From Pseudomonas sp. QTF5 (GTDB lineage Bacteria; Pseudomonadota; Gammaproteobacteria; Pseudomonadales; Pseudomonadaceae): a stretch of 64,000 bases of DNA. The position numbers and the translations under genes were made by a program. Location: assembly GCF_000512695.2 (NCBI RefSeq), contig NZ_AZRW02000013.1, positions 62,001 to 126,000 of the forward strand. Direction: 5' to 3'. This document shows, piece after piece, positions 35,668 to 45,220 of the stretch (the first letter of the stretch is position 1; every line of letters begins with the position of its first letter). Under the pieces are notes generated by a model. The model saw only the letters and a list, made by a program, of their open reading frames with translations, had not been told where the DNA came from and did no database searches.

Positions 35668-37332
35668 ATGCGCGATTATTTGTCTGCCACGTCACAGTTC
35701 AATTATCAGCATACCGTCGATGCCGCGCTTGCAGGGTCGTTGAGCGCGCTCAATGCCTGCGTCGAGTGTTGCGACCGGCATGCCTTGCCGGGGCGCATCG
35801 CGCTGTTCTGGGAAGGCCGCGACGGCGCCAGCGCGACCTACACCTTCAGCGACTTGCAGGACAAAGCCGCGCGGCTTGCCAATTTCCTGCTGGCCCAGGG
35901 CGTGAAGAAGGGCGATAAAGTCGCCGGCCTCTTGCCACGCAACATTGAATTACTGATCACCGTGTTCGCCACCTGGCGCATCGGCGCGGTCTATCAGCCG
36001 CTGTTTACCGCCTTCGGCCCGAAAGCCATCGAACATCGCCTCAACAGCTCCGGTGCCGCCGTGGTGGTGACCGACGCGGTCAATCGCCCGAAACTCGCTG
36101 AAGTGGCCGACTGCCCGACCATCGTCACCGTTGGCGGCCCCAAGGGGCAGGGCATTGTGCGTGGCGACTTCAGTTTCTGGGCCGAGCTGGCCCATTATTC
36201 CCCCGAGTGCGAACCGGTACTGCTGACCAGCGAAGACCCGTTCCTGCTGATGTTTACCTCGGGCACCACTGGCCCGTCGAAAGCCCTGTCGGTGCCGCTC
36301 AAGGCCATCGTCGCGTTCCAGAGTTACACCCGTGACGCGGTGGATCTGCGCCCTGAAGACGCATTCTGGAACGTCGCCGACCCGGGCTGGGCCTACGGCA
36401 TCTATTTCGGCGTCACCGGGCCGATGGCGATGGGGCACCCGATCACCTTTTACGATGGCCCATTCACCCTCGAAAGCACCTGCCGGGTGATCAACAAATA
36501 CGGGATCACCAACCTCACCGGGTCGCCGACCGCCTACCGCTTGTTGATTGCCGGTGGCGATGAATTCGCCCGTTCGATCAAGGGCAAGTTGCGCATCGTC
36601 AGTAGCGCCGGCGAGCCGCTGAACCCGGAAGTGATCCGCTGGTTCGCCGATAACCTCGACGTGGTGATCCACGACCACTACGGCCAGACCGAACTGGGCA
36701 TGGTTTTGTGCAATCACCACGGCCTCGATCATCCGGTACACGTCGGCGCTGCCGGTTTCGCCTCGCCGGGCCACCGCATCGTGGTGCTCGACGACGAATA
36801 CAAAGAACTGGGCGTCGGCCAGCCAGGCATTCTGGCCATCGACCGTACCCAGTCGCCGATGTGCTGGTTCGGCGGTTACGAAGGCGCACCGACCAAGGCG
36901 TTCGTCGGCAACTATTACCTGAGCGGCGACACCGTCGAGTGGAACCCGGACGGCAGCATCAGCTTCGTCGGCCGCAGCGACGACGTGATAACCACGTCTG
37001 GCTACCGCGTTGGCCCGTTTGACGTGGAAAGCGCGCTGATCGAACACCCGGCAGTGGTCGAAGCCGCCGTGATTGGCAAGCCCGATCCGGAGCGCACCGA
37101 ACTGGTCAAAGCCTTCGTCGTGCTCAGCCCGCAATACCGCGCCGAACCTGCGCTCGCCGAAGAGCTGCGCCAACACGTGCGCAAGCGTCTGGCGGCGCAC
37201 GCGTACCCCCGTGAAATCGAATTTGTCAGCGAATTGCCGAAAACCCCAAGCGGCAAATTGCAGCGCTTTATCTTGCGCAACCAGGAAATCGCCAAGGCTC
37301 AAGAGGCCGCCGCGAAGAACGTCTCAGCTTGA
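35668..37332 (+). CDS. fadDx: Acyl-CoA synthetase (AMP-forming), short/branched-chain type, 554 aa
   Basis: ANL-superfamily ligase that activates a carboxylic acid to its CoA thioester via an acyl-adenylate. The P-loop [10 protein letters not shown] is at residues 196-205. The A5 motif is HDHYGQTE, the A7 motif YYLSGDTVE, the A8 hinge [16 protein letters not shown], and the catalytic lysine K530 lies in TPSGKLQR. The acetyl/propionyl-CoA-synthetase-like core ([20 protein letters not shown]) suggests short acids. It is the first gene of a five-gene plus-strand cluster with the same order as the P. putida KT2440 fadDx-fadB2x-fadAx-acyl-CoA dehydrogenase-fadB1x genes used for C4-C5 acids and isoleucine. 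GAGGGAT precedes the ATG. The symbol rests on that gene order. Confidence 0.85.
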   Translation: MRDYLSATSQFNYQHTVDAALAGSLSALNACVECCDRHALPGRIALFWEGRDGASATYTFSDLQDKAARLANFLLAQGVKKGDKVAGLLPRNIELLITVFATWRIGAVYQPLFTAFGPKAIEHRLNSSGAAVVVTDAVNRPKLAEVADCPTIVTVGGPKGQGIVRGDFSFWAELAHYSPECEPVLLTSEDPFLLMFTSGTTGPSKALSVPLKAIVAFQSYTRDAVDLRPEDAFWNVADPGWAYGIYFGVTGPMAMGHPITFYDGPFTLESTCRVINKYGITNLTGSPTAYRLLIAGGDEFARSIKGKLRIVSSAGEPLNPEVIRWFADNLDVVIHDHYGQTELGMVLCNHHGLDHPVHVGAAGFASPGHRIVVLDDEYKELGVGQPGILAIDRTQSPMCWFGGYEGAPTKAFVGNYYLSGDTVEWNPDGSISFVGRSDDVITTSGYRVGPFDVESALIEHPAVVEAAVIGKPDPERTELVKAFVVLSPQYRAEPALAEELRQHVRKRLAAHAYPREIEFVSELPKTPSGKLQRFILRNQEIAKAQEAAAKNVSA

Positions 37333-37348
37333 ATCCAAGGAAACAATG

Positions 37349-38110
37349 ATGCAGATCGAAAACAAGGTTTTTCTCGTCACCGGCGGTGCGTCCGGCCTCG
37401 GTGCCGCCACCGCTGAAATGCTGGTGGCTGCCGGCGCCAAGGTGATGCTGGTGGACATGAACGCCGAAGCCGTCGCGGCCCAGGCTGCACGTCTCGGCGC
37501 GCAAAGCGTGGTGGCGGACATCAGCAATGAAGCTGCCGCACAAGCGGCTGTGCAGGCGACGGTCAAAGCGTTTGGCGGCCTCAATGGTCTGGTCAATTGC
37601 GCCGGCATCGTCCGTGGCGAAAAGATCCTCGGCAAGAACGGCCCTCATGCACTGGACAGTTTCAGTCAAGTGATCAACGTCAACCTGATCGGCAGCTTCA
37701 ACATGCTGCGCCTGGCGGCGGCGGCGATTGCCGAAACCGAAGCCGACGAAGATGGCGAGCGTGGTGTGATCATCAACACCGCTTCGGCCGCAGCCTTCGA
37801 CGGCCAGATCGGCCAGGCCGCGTATTCGGCGTCGAAAGGCGCGATCGTCAGCCTGACCTTGCCCGCCGCCCGTGAACTGGCGCGCTTCGGCATCCGCGTG
37901 ATGACCATCGCCCCGGGCATTTTCGAAACGCCGATGATGGCTGGCATGACCCCGGAAGTGCGCGAGTCGTTGGCCTCTGGCGTGCCGTTTCCACCGCGCC
38001 TGGGCAAGCCGAGCGAGTACGCCGCGCTGGTCAGGCATATCATAGAAAACAGCATGCTCAACGGCGAGGTGATCCGTCTCGACGGTGCCCTGCGCATGGC
38101 CGCCAAATAA
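37349..38110 (+). CDS. fadB2x: 3-hydroxyacyl-CoA dehydrogenase type II (SDR family), 253 aa
   Basis: Short-chain dehydrogenase that oxidises 3-hydroxy(2-methyl)acyl-CoA with NAD. The cofactor loop TGGASGLG is at residues 11-18; D-x-N after the second strand (LVDMNAEA) marks NAD preference; NCAGIV is present; the catalytic Y159 and K163 lie in YSASKGA. The motif [20 protein letters not shown] and the tail [17 protein letters not shown] match HSD10/2-methyl-3-hydroxybutyryl-CoA dehydrogenases. The start is the second of two adjacent ATGs (37346/37349), giving 7 bases to AAGGA. It begins 16 bases after the synthetase stop and is followed by the thiolase, consistent with the last steps of beta-oxidation. 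Confidence 0.88.
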   Translation: MQIENKVFLVTGGASGLGAATAEMLVAAGAKVMLVDMNAEAVAAQAARLGAQSVVADISNEAAAQAAVQATVKAFGGLNGLVNCAGIVRGEKILGKNGPHALDSFSQVINVNLIGSFNMLRLAAAAIAETEADEDGERGVIINTASAAAFDGQIGQAAYSASKGAIVSLTLPAARELARFGIRVMTIAPGIFETPMMAGMTPEVRESLASGVPFPPRLGKPSEYAALVRHIIENSMLNGEVIRLDGALRMAAK

Positions 38111-38122
38111 CGAGGATTAGAC

Positions 38123-39316
38123 ATGACACTTTCCAACGATCCGATTGTTATTGTCAGCGCCGTCCGCACCCCGATGGGCGGTTTTCAGGGCGAACTGAAA
38201 AGCCTGACCGCGCCGCAGCTGGGCGCCGCGGCGATTCGTGCTGCCGTCGAACGCGCCGGTATCGCCCCTGAATCCGTAGAAGAAGTGCTGTTCGGTTGCG
38301 TGCTGTCCGCCGGCCTCGGCCAGGCCCCGGCGCGGCAAGCGGCACTGGGCGCCGGGCTGGATAAATCGACCCGTTGCACGACACTGAACAAGATGTGCGG
38401 CTCGGGCATGGAGGCCACGATCCTGGCCCACGACATGCTGATCGCAGGCAGTGCCGATGTGGTGATCGCCGGGGGCATGGAAAGCATGTCCAACGCGCCA
38501 TTCTTGCTGGACCGCGCCCGCAGCGGTTACCGCATGGGCCATGGCCGGGTGCTCGATCACATGTTCCTCGACGGCCTCGAAGACGCTTACGACAAGGGCC
38601 GCCTGATGGGCACCTTCGCCGAGGATTGCGCCGAAACCAACGGTTTTACCCGCGAAGCTCAGGACACCTTTGCCATAGCTTCGACCACCCGCGCCCAACA
38701 GGCGATCAAGGACGGCAGCTTCACCGCCGAGATCGTGCCCGTGCAGGTGATGGTCGGCAAAGAGCAGGTGCTGATCAGCCACGACGAACAGCCGCCGAAA
38801 GCCAAACTGGACAAGATCGCCTCGCTGAAACCAGCGTTCCGCGACGGTGGCACCGTGACTGCGGCGAACTCCAGTTCCATCTCCGACGGTGCGGCGGCAC
38901 TGGTGTTGATGCGTCGTTCTGAAGCAGACAAACAAGGCCTGAAACCGCTGGCGGTGATTCATGGTCACGCTGCATTTGCCGACACGCCGGGGCTGTTCCC
39001 GGTGGCACCGGTGGGCGCGATCAAGAAGCTGATGAAGAAAACCGGCTGGTCCCTGGACGAAGTCGAGCTGTTTGAAGTCAACGAAGCCTTTGCGGTGGTC
39101 AGTCTGGTGACCATGACCACACTGGAAATCCCCCACGAGAAGATTAACGTTCACGGTGGTGCCTGCGCCTTGGGCCACCCGATCGGTGCATCCGGCGCGC
39201 GGATCCTCGTGACCTTGCTCTCGGCCCTGCGCCAGAAGGGCCTGAAACGCGGCGTTGCAGCGATCTGCATCGGCGGCGGCGAAGCCACGGCGATGGCTGT
39301 GGAATGCCTCTATTAA
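38123..39316 (+). CDS. fadAx: Acetyl-CoA C-acyltransferase (thiolase), 397 aa
   Basis: Degradative thiolase that splits 3-ketoacyl-CoA into acetyl-CoA (or, from 2-methylacetoacetyl-CoA, propionyl-CoA plus acetyl-CoA). The catalytic residues are all present with family spacing: nucleophile C92 ([11 protein letters not shown]), H352 ([10 protein letters not shown]) and C382 (AICIGGGEA), plus the conserved NEAFAVV. GAGG precedes the ATG by 8 bases, and the gene begins 12 bases after the dehydrogenase stop. A REP pair separates it from the following acyl-CoA dehydrogenase gene, so downstream expression may be reduced or independent. Confidence 0.92.
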   Translation: MTLSNDPIVIVSAVRTPMGGFQGELKSLTAPQLGAAAIRAAVERAGIAPESVEEVLFGCVLSAGLGQAPARQAALGAGLDKSTRCTTLNKMCGSGMEATILAHDMLIAGSADVVIAGGMESMSNAPFLLDRARSGYRMGHGRVLDHMFLDGLEDAYDKGRLMGTFAEDCAETNGFTREAQDTFAIASTTRAQQAIKDGSFTAEIVPVQVMVGKEQVLISHDEQPPKAKLDKIASLKPAFRDGGTVTAANSSSISDGAAALVLMRRSEADKQGLKPLAVIHGHAAFADTPGLFPVAPVGAIKKLMKKTGWSLDEVELFEVNEAFAVVSLVTMTTLEIPHEKINVHGGACALGHPIGASGARILVTLLSALRQKGLKRGVAAICIGGGEATAMAVECLY

Positions 39317-39332
39317 GGGCTGACGCCAATCC

Positions 39333-39425
39333 CTGTGGGAGCGGGCTTGCTCGCGAAGAGGCCGTGTCAGTCGACATTAATGTTGAATGACACACCGCAT
39401 TCGCGAGCAAGCCCGCTCCCACAGG
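39333..39425. repeat. REP inverted pair inside the acyl-CoA operon
   Basis: GGAGCGGGCTTGCTCGCGAA and its inverse, about 50 bases apart, occupying most of the 165-base gap between the thiolase and acyl-CoA dehydrogenase genes, all transcribed in one direction. It may stabilise the upstream mRNA or attenuate transcription. Confidence 0.9.
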
Positions 39426-39481
39426 TCCTGTGTTTCAACTGACAGGCATTTTGTACGAAGGCAAATTTTTAAGGACTTGGC

Positions 39482-40609
39482 ATGATCCCCAATGACGAAC
39501 AACTTCAGATCAGCGACGCGGCCCGGCAGTTTGCCCAGGAACGGCTGAAACCGTTCGCCGCCGAATGGGACCGCGAACATCGCTTCCCCAAGGAAGCCAT
39601 CAGCGAGATGGCCGATCTGGGCTTCTTCGGCATGCTGGTGCCGGAGCAGTGGGGCGGTTGTGACACCGGTTACCTGGCCTACGCCATGGCCCTGGAAGAA
39701 ATCGCTGCCGGCGACGGCGCCTGCTCGACCATCATGAGCGTGCACAACTCGGTGGGTTGCGTGCCGATCCTCAAGTTCGGCAACGACGACCAGAAAGAGC
39801 GCTTCCTCAAGCCGCTGGCCAGCGGCGCGATGCTCGGTGCGTTTGCGCTGACCGAACCGCAAGCCGGCTCCGACGCCAGCAGCCTGAAAACCCGTGCTCG
39901 GCTGGACGGCGATCACTACGTGCTCAACGGCTGCAAGCAGTTCATCACCTCCGGGCAAAACGCCGGGGTGGTGATTGTGTTTGCGGTGACCGACCCGAGT
40001 GCCGGCAAGCGCGGGATCACAGCGCTGATCGTGCCCACCGATTCGCCGGGCTATAAAGTCGCGCGTGTCGAAGACAAACTCGGTCAGCATGCTTCCGATA
40101 CCTGCCAGATCCTCTTCGAGGATGTGAAAGTCCCGGTGGCCAATCGACTGGGTGAGGAGGGCGAAGGCTACAAGATCGCCCTGGCCAACCTTGAAGGTGG
40201 CCGTGTCGGCATCGCCTCGCAATCGGTGGGCATGGCCCGCGCCGCGTTCGAAGCGGCCCGCGACTATGCTCGCGAACGCGAGAGCTTCGGCAAGCCGATC
40301 ATCGAACATCAGGCGGTGGCCTTCCGGCTAGCGGACATGGCAACCCAGATTGCCGTCGCCCGGCAAATGGTGCATTACGCCGCGGCATTGCGCGACAGCG
40401 GCAAACCGGCGCTGGTGGAAGCGTCCATGGCCAAGCTGTTTGCTTCGGAAATGGCCGAGAAGGTCTGCTCCTCGGCGTTGCAAACCCTCGGCGGTTACGG
40501 TTACCTGAACGACTTCCCGCTGGAGCGGATCTACCGCGACGTGCGGGTTTGCCAGATCTACGAAGGCACTAGCGATATTCAGCGCATGGTCATTTCGCGC
40601 AATCTTTGA
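39482..40609 (+). CDS. Short-chain acyl-CoA dehydrogenase, 375 aa
   Basis: FAD enzyme that introduces the alpha-beta double bond into short or branched acyl-CoA and passes electrons to ETF. The family signatures are [15 protein letters not shown] (FAD/substrate loop), the flavin segment [20 protein letters not shown], and the catalytic base E361 in [12 protein letters not shown]. The length is typical of SCAD/SBCAD enzymes. AAGGACTT precedes the ATG, and the enoyl-CoA hydratase gene starts 15 bases after its stop. In the matching P. putida cluster this gene sits between the thiolase and the hydratase. Substrate preference (butyryl versus 2-methylbutyryl) cannot be decided from the sequence. 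Confidence 0.9.
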   Translation: MIPNDEQLQISDAARQFAQERLKPFAAEWDREHRFPKEAISEMADLGFFGMLVPEQWGGCDTGYLAYAMALEEIAAGDGACSTIMSVHNSVGCVPILKFGNDDQKERFLKPLASGAMLGAFALTEPQAGSDASSLKTRARLDGDHYVLNGCKQFITSGQNAGVVIVFAVTDPSAGKRGITALIVPTDSPGYKVARVEDKLGQHASDTCQILFEDVKVPVANRLGEEGEGYKIALANLEGGRVGIASQSVGMARAAFEAARDYARERESFGKPIIEHQAVAFRLADMATQIAVARQMVHYAAALRDSGKPALVEASMAKLFASEMAEKVCSSALQTLGGYGYLNDFPLERIYRDVRVCQIYEGTSDIQRMVISRNL

Positions 40610-40624
40610 GAAGGAATCCCCTCT

Positions 40625-41413
40625 ATGAGCAATAAAGAGCTGAACTACGAAACGATTTTGCTGGAAACCCACGGCCGCGTCGGCCTGATTACCCTCAACC
40701 GTCCGCAAGCCTTGAATGCGTTGAATGCGCAAATTGTCAGCGAATTGAACCACGCCCTCGATGGTCTGGAAGCCGATTCGAACATCGGTTGCATCGTGCT
40801 GACCGGCTCGAAAAAAGCCTTCGCCGCCGGTGCCGACATCAAGGAAATGGCCGAGCTGACCTACCCGCAGATCTACCTCGACGACCTGTTCAGCGACAGC
40901 GATCGCGTGGCCAACCGCCGCAAGCCGATCATTGCCGCGGTCAACGGTTTCGCCTTGGGCGGTGGTTGTGAACTGGCGTTGATGTGCGACTTTATTCTGG
41001 CCGGTGACAACGCAAAATTTGGTCAGCCGGAAATCAACCTCGGTGTGTTGCCGGGCATGGGCGGCACCCAGCGCCTGACCCGCGCGGTGGGAAAGGCCAA
41101 GGCCATGGAAATGTGCCTGAGCGGGCGTTTGATCGATGCGGTGGAAGCGGAGCGTTGCGGCATTGTTGCGCGCATCGTGCCGGCGGATGAGCTACTGGAA
41201 GAGGCGCTGAAAGTCGCGGCGCTGATTGCCAAGAAGTCGTTGCCGATTGCAATGATGATCAAGGAAAGCGTCAACCGCGCCTTTGAGGTCAGTCTGTCGG
41301 AAGGCGTGCGTTTTGAACGTCGGGTGTTCCATGCGGCGTTTGCGACGCAGGATCAGAAGGAAGGGATGGCGGCGTTTATTGCCAAGCGTGAGGCGGAGTT
41401 CCAGGGTAAGTGA
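40625..41413 (+). CDS. fadB1x: Enoyl-CoA hydratase, 262 aa
   Basis: Crotonase that hydrates trans-2-enoyl-CoA to 3-hydroxyacyl-CoA. The oxyanion-hole segment is [12 protein letters not shown]. Both catalytic glutamates of true hydratases are present, in [12 protein letters not shown] and [19 protein letters not shown]. The length equals that of the family. It is the last plus-strand gene of the acyl-CoA operon; a REP pair follows and separates it from the convergent genes. With the other four genes it completes acid activation, dehydrogenation, hydration, oxidation and thiolysis. Confidence 0.92.
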   Translation: MSNKELNYETILLETHGRVGLITLNRPQALNALNAQIVSELNHALDGLEADSNIGCIVLTGSKKAFAAGADIKEMAELTYPQIYLDDLFSDSDRVANRRKPIIAAVNGFALGGGCELALMCDFILAGDNAKFGQPEINLGVLPGMGGTQRLTRAVGKAKAMEMCLSGRLIDAVEAERCGIVARIVPADELLEEALKVAALIAKKSLPIAMMIKESVNRAFEVSLSEGVRFERRVFHAAFATQDQKEGMAAFIAKREAEFQGK

Positions 41414-41433
41414 TGTAGCGTTCTTGCGGACGC

Positions 41434-41528
41434 TTTCGCGAGCAAGCCCGCTCCCACATTAGTCCTGCGGTGTAAACGGCATTTGTGAACACCCGAGATC
41501 AAATGTGGGAGCGGGCTTGCTCGCGAAG
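41434..41528. repeat. REP inverted pair between convergent acyl-CoA genes
   Basis: TTCGCGAGCAAGCCCGCTCC facing GGAGCGGGCTTGCTCGCGAA, about 50 bases apart, filling the 126-base gap between two convergent genes. It probably serves as a shared bidirectional transcript end. Confidence 0.9.
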
Positions 41529-41539
41529 CTTTTAAGGCT

Positions 41540-42691
41540 TCAAACCAGATAGTGCTTGAGCTCCCGGGCAATCACCATCCGCTGTATCTCGCTCGACCCT
41601 TCATAAATCTGCGTGATCCGCGCATCCCGGTAGTAGCGCTCCACCGGGTAATCTTCCAGATACCCATACCCGCCGTGAATCTGTATCGCCGACGAGCAGA
41701 CCTTCTCGGCCATCTCGGATGCAAACAGCTTGGCCTGTGAGGCCTCCGACAGACACGGTTTGCCAGCACTGCGCAACCGTGCGGCATGCAGGATCAGCAA
41801 GCGCGCAGCGTTCAAGCGGGTATGCATGTCGGCCAGCATGTTGGCGATGCTTTGGTGTTCGATGATCGGCTTGTCGAACTGCACCCGATCGCGCGCGTAG
41901 GCCAGCGCCGCTTCGAACGCCGCACGGGCGATACCCAAGGCTTGCGCGGCGATGCCGATGCGGCCGCCTTCGAGGTTGGAGAGGGCGATGGCCAGGCCTT
42001 TGCCGCGTTCGCCGAGCAGATTGGCCTCGGGAACGGTGCAATTGTTCAGGGTGACGGCGCAGGTATCGGAAGCGCGGATACCCATCTTGTGTTCACTGCG
42101 ATCGACGATGAACCCCGCTGTTTCGGTCGGCACCAGGAACGCCGAAATGCCGCGTTTGCCCAGCTCCGGATCGGTCACGGCAAACACGATCGCCAGTTTC
42201 GCCCGTTTGCCATTGCTGACGAATTGCTTGGCGCCGTTGATCACCCATTGGCCGTCGCGCAGTTCGGCGCGGGTGCGCAGGTTGTGAGCTTCGGAACCGG
42301 CCTGGGGTTCGGTCAGGCAGAAGCAACCGATGGCCTGGCCACTGGCGAGGTCCGGCAACCATTGCTGTTTCTGATCTTCGGTGCCGTAGTTGAGCACCGG
42401 CCCGCAGCCTACGGAATTGTGGATGCTCATTAGCGCACCAGTGGCGCCGTCACCAGCGGAAATCTCTTCCACCGCCAAGGCGTAGGCGACGTAGTCGACA
42501 TAAGTGCCGCCCCATTCCTCGGGCACCACCATGCCCAGCAGACCCAGTTCCCCCATCTTCGCCACCAGACCGTCATCGATCCAGCCGGCCTTTTCCCAGG
42601 CTTGTGCGTGGGGCGCGATTTCGCCGCGGGCAAAATCCCGGGCCATGTCGCGGATCATGACTTGCTCTTCGCTCAATTCGATATCGTGCAT
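41540..42691 (-). CDS. Acyl-CoA dehydrogenase, isobutyryl/2-methylbutyryl-CoA type, 383 aa
   Basis: Second acyl-CoA dehydrogenase of the cluster. Motifs: [18 protein letters not shown], the flavin-binding [20 protein letters not shown], and catalytic E364 in [12 protein letters not shown]. It is distinct from the plus-strand enzyme, so it is not a simple tandem copy. It starts 3 bases after the stop of the 3-hydroxyisobutyryl-CoA hydrolase gene, a pairing known from valine catabolism (isobutyryl-CoA to methacrylyl-CoA to 3-hydroxyisobutyryl-CoA to free acid). I therefore favour an isobutyryl-CoA dehydrogenase role. The hydratase for the middle step could be the plus-strand crotonase. Confidence 0.88.
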   Translation of the reverse strand: MHDIELSEEQVMIRDMARDFARGEIAPHAQAWEKAGWIDDGLVAKMGELGLLGMVVPEEWGGTYVDYVAYALAVEEISAGDGATGALMSIHNSVGCGPVLNYGTEDQKQQWLPDLASGQAIGCFCLTEPQAGSEAHNLRTRAELRDGQWVINGAKQFVSNGKRAKLAIVFAVTDPELGKRGISAFLVPTETAGFIVDRSEHKMGIRASDTCAVTLNNCTVPEANLLGERGKGLAIALSNLEGGRIGIAAQALGIARAAFEAALAYARDRVQFDKPIIEHQSIANMLADMHTRLNAARLLILHAARLRSAGKPCLSEASQAKLFASEMAEKVCSSAIQIHGGYGYLEDYPVERYYRDARITQIYEGSSEIQRMVIARELKHYLV

Positions 42692-42694
42692 GGC

Positions 42695-43801
42695 TCAGCT
42701 CCCGCTCTGGTCGAACCCGGTGAAAAAACTCGCCACGTGCTCGGCGTCCAGCGCCTGCAGAGTCGGCGGGTTCCAGCGCGGGTTCTTGTCTTTGTCGATC
42801 AGCAAGGCGCGCACGCCTTCGATCAGGTCGCCGCGTTCGAACCACTGGCGATCCAGGTGCAGTTCGAGGGCGAAGCACTGTTCCAGGCTCAGGTGCCGAC
42901 CGCGCCGCAGCATTTCCAGGGTCACGCCCATGGCCAGCGGTGAACGGCTTTCCAGCAGGTCGGCGGTGGCCGTGGCCCACTCATGGCTGTCGGCGACGGT
43001 CACTTCACGCAGTTGTTCCACCATACTCGGCACATCGGGCAGGGCGAAGAAGTGATCGATAGCCGGCCGCAATGCCGCCAATGGCGCAGCCGGCAGTTGT
43101 TGCACGGCGAGTTTCGCCAGCAGACCTTGAAGGTCCTTCAACGGAGTTTCGTGCCATTCGAGCTGATCGAGTTGCTCGTCCAGCGTGCCCAGCTTGTCAC
43201 TTTCCAGGTACCAGTCAGCGAGGCCGCAATAGAGCGCATCGGCGGCGCGAATCTGCACGCCAGTGACGCCGAGATAAATGCCCAGCTCACCGGGAATGCG
43301 CGGCAGGAAGTAGCTGCCGCCGACGTCCGGGAAATATCCAATGGCCACTTCCGGCATTGCCAGACGGCTGCGCTCAGTGACCACCCGTAAATCGGCGCCT
43401 TGCACCAGCCCCATGCCACCGCCCAGCACAAAGCCGTCCATCAAGGCCAGGACCGGTTTGCGATAGTGATGGATGGCGAAGTCGAGGGCGTATTCCTCGA
43501 CGAAGAAGTCTTCGTGCAAGGTGTCGCCGCTTTTGAAACTGTCGTACAGCGAGCGGATATCGCCGCCGGCACAGAACGCTTTCTCACCGGCACCGCGCAA
43601 GACCACCGCGTGCACCTGCGGATCCTGTGCCCAGGCATCGAGCCGTTGTTGCAGGCTGCGGACCATCTCCAGGGTAATGGCGTTGAGGCCGGCGGGACGA
43701 TTGAGGGTCAGGTGACCGATGTGATTGCGAACCTCGGCCAACACTTCGTTTTGCGTGGCATCCATGGGCTGTGTTGTCGGGGATGAAACCTGAGCAGTCA
43801 T
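42695..43801 (-). CDS. 3-hydroxyisobutyryl-CoA hydrolase (HIBCH-type crotonase), 368 aa
   Basis: Crotonase-superfamily thioesterase of valine catabolism that frees 3-hydroxyisobutyrate from its CoA ester. It is about 100 residues longer than a hydratase, as HIBCH enzymes are. The diagnostic core is present: FCAGGDIRSLYD, GGGMGLVQGADLRVVTERSR, AMPEVAIGYFPDVGGSYFLP. The annotation enoyl-CoA hydratase/isomerase is common for such proteins but less specific. I use the ATG at 43801 (GGGAG 6 bases upstream); an adjacent GTG at 43804 is also in frame. First gene of a two-gene minus-strand operon with an acyl-CoA dehydrogenase. Confidence 0.87.
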   Translation of the reverse strand: MTAQVSSPTTQPMDATQNEVLAEVRNHIGHLTLNRPAGLNAITLEMVRSLQQRLDAWAQDPQVHAVVLRGAGEKAFCAGGDIRSLYDSFKSGDTLHEDFFVEEYALDFAIHHYRKPVLALMDGFVLGGGMGLVQGADLRVVTERSRLAMPEVAIGYFPDVGGSYFLPRIPGELGIYLGVTGVQIRAADALYCGLADWYLESDKLGTLDEQLDQLEWHETPLKDLQGLLAKLAVQQLPAAPLAALRPAIDHFFALPDVPSMVEQLREVTVADSHEWATATADLLESRSPLAMGVTLEMLRRGRHLSLEQCFALELHLDRQWFERGDLIEGVRALLIDKDKNPRWNPPTLQALDAEHVASFFTGFDQSGS

Positions 43802-44364
43802 CACTAACTCCCTGCTTTTATTGTTCTTTATAGAGAAGCTCGCACGCGAGCGATGCTGGATCGTATCAGTGCAAATTTGTGATGTACAACCGGGATACGT
43901 GCAGGTGCTGTTTGCATTTTTACCTTAGGGCAATATCAAAAGATCGCAACCTTCGGCAACTCCTGCGCAATGGGTGTTCATACCGAAAAATCACGGTGAA
44001 CGCGGTCAACGCAGGAGTTGCCCAAGGCTGCGATCTGTTGATCTTTTTTTTGATCTTTAACCTCATCCGGCAACCAACGACAGAATCGGCTGTGAAAGGC
44101 CTCCGTTCAGCGCAGTTGAGCTGTCTGAACAGGGCCTTACGACACCTGTACCGTCCAGGCAATTGGCATTCTGGCAATCCATTTCAAGCACTTGCGATCA
44201 AGAGCCTGGAACGGACTGCACCCCGACGACTGATTAGACCAGTCGAAAACAACAACAAATACGGCTGCGGTGAATGCCGCATCGACTCTCTGCCCCTGTC
44301 AAAAAGTGTGGTGCGGCGCAGGCGCCAAGCCGCGATAAATCCAAATAATCCGGGACTCTAGAAG
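43802..44364. other. Long intergenic region with a REP-like inverted repeat (43941-44036)
   Basis: 563 bases between divergent genes. An inverted repeat of another REP class is at 43941-43966 (AGATCGCAACCTTCGGCAAC) and 44011-44036 (GCAGGAGTTGCCCAAGGCTG), with imperfect arms about 26 bases long. A T8 tract follows at about 44041. The remainder should carry the promoters of the hydrolase operon and of the amino-acid importer operon. A 160-codon open frame here (43879-44361) runs through the repeat and looks random. No riboswitch was recognised. Confidence 0.6.
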
Positions 44365-45144
44365 ATGAACATCAAATGGCTGACCTTACCGGCATTGGCT
44401 TTGCTGTGCTGCTCCACCGGTGCCAGCGCCAAGGAGTGGAAAGAGTTGCGATTCGGCGTCAACCCCAGTTACCCGCCTTTTGAATCCACCACCGCCGATG
44501 GCGGCGTGCAGGGGTTTGGCGTGGACCTGGGCAATGCGATTTGTGCCGAGCTGAAGTTGAAGTGCGTGTGGGTCAGCAATGACTTCGACGGGCTGATCCC
44601 GGCCCTGAAGGCGGGCAAGTTCGACGCCATCGAATCCTCGATGACCGTCACCGACGCGCGCAAAAAACAGATCGACTTCACCGATCGCCTGTATGCCGGG
44701 CCGACCGCCATCGTCACCCGCAAGGATTCCGGCCTGTTGCCCACCGCCGAGTCGCTGCGGGGCAAGACCATCGGTTACATGCAGGGCACGATTCAGGAAA
44801 CCTACGCCAAGGCAAAACTGGGGCCGGGCGGGGTGAAATTGCGCGCGTACCAGAACCAGGATCAGGTTTACGCCGACCTGGTTTTCGGGCGCCTAGATGC
44901 GTCAATCCAGGACAAGCTGCAAGCGCAGATGAGCTTTCTGACGTCGCCGCAAGGGGTGGACTTCCAGAACAGCGAAGGCATCAGCGACCCATTGGTGCCG
45001 TCGGAAATCGCCATCGGCATCCGCAAGGACAACGAAGAGCTCAAAGGCATGCTCAATGCCGCCATCAAGGCCCTGCATGAAAAGGGCATCTACGCACAGA
45101 TCCAGCAGAAGCACTTCGGCGATCTGGACCTCTACAACAACTGA
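44365..45144 (+). CDS. Periplasmic binding protein of a basic amino-acid ABC importer, 259 aa
   Basis: Family 3 solute-binding protein (HisJ/ArgT type). The signal peptide covers residues 1-22 (cleavage at GASA/KEW). The mature protein starts with LRFGVNPSYPPFES, the usual ligand-pocket opening, and continues with GFGVDLGNAICAELKLKCVW, MTVTDARKKQIDFTDRLYAG and the second-lobe GYMQGTIQETYAK. This pattern is typical of lysine/arginine/ornithine/histidine binders. It is followed by two permeases and an ATPase, so the importer is complete. A 13-bp hairpin after its stop probably raises its level relative to the permeases. The neighbouring arginine/citrulline enzymes support arginine, ornithine or citrulline as substrate. 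Confidence 0.88.
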   Translation: MNIKWLTLPALALLCCSTGASAKEWKELRFGVNPSYPPFESTTADGGVQGFGVDLGNAICAELKLKCVWVSNDFDGLIPALKAGKFDAIESSMTVTDARKKQIDFTDRLYAGPTAIVTRKDSGLLPTAESLRGKTIGYMQGTIQETYAKAKLGPGGVKLRAYQNQDQVYADLVFGRLDASIQDKLQAQMSFLTSPQGVDFQNSEGISDPLVPSEIAIGIRKDNEELKGMLNAAIKALHEKGIYAQIQQKHFGDLDLYNN

Positions 45145-45157
45145 TCCTCGCGCCCCG

Positions 45158-45188
45158 AGCGCTGCGTCCTGGTAACAGGCGCAGCGCT
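45158..45188 (+). promoter_or_regulatory. Strong intercistronic hairpin after the binding-protein gene
   Basis: AGCGCTGCGTCCTG and CAGGCGCAGCGCT form a 13-bp stem with a GTAA loop and a single bulged T. No T run follows. Placed between binding-protein and permease genes, it would be expected to protect the upstream mRNA from 3' decay and so favour binding-protein synthesis. Confidence 0.65.
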
Positions 45189-45220
45189 TGAAAGCGGGCG
45201 CCTCAAGACAGGTGACTGGC

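Noticed and set aside
35950..37302. 450-codon minus-strand open frame
   Set aside because: Shadow of the acyl-CoA synthetase gene, which has all adenylation motifs.
38117..39178. 353-codon minus-strand open frame
   Set aside because: Antisense shadow of the thiolase gene, without a domain or ribosome site.
44160..44185. Possible sigma-54 promoter (TTGGCATTCTGGCAAT) before the importer operon
   Set aside because: The GG and GC elements do not have the required -24/-12 spacing.
43879..44361. 160-codon open frame before the amino-acid importer
   Set aside because: It crosses a REP-like inverted repeat, has no recognisable domain and an irregular composition; more likely non-coding leader.
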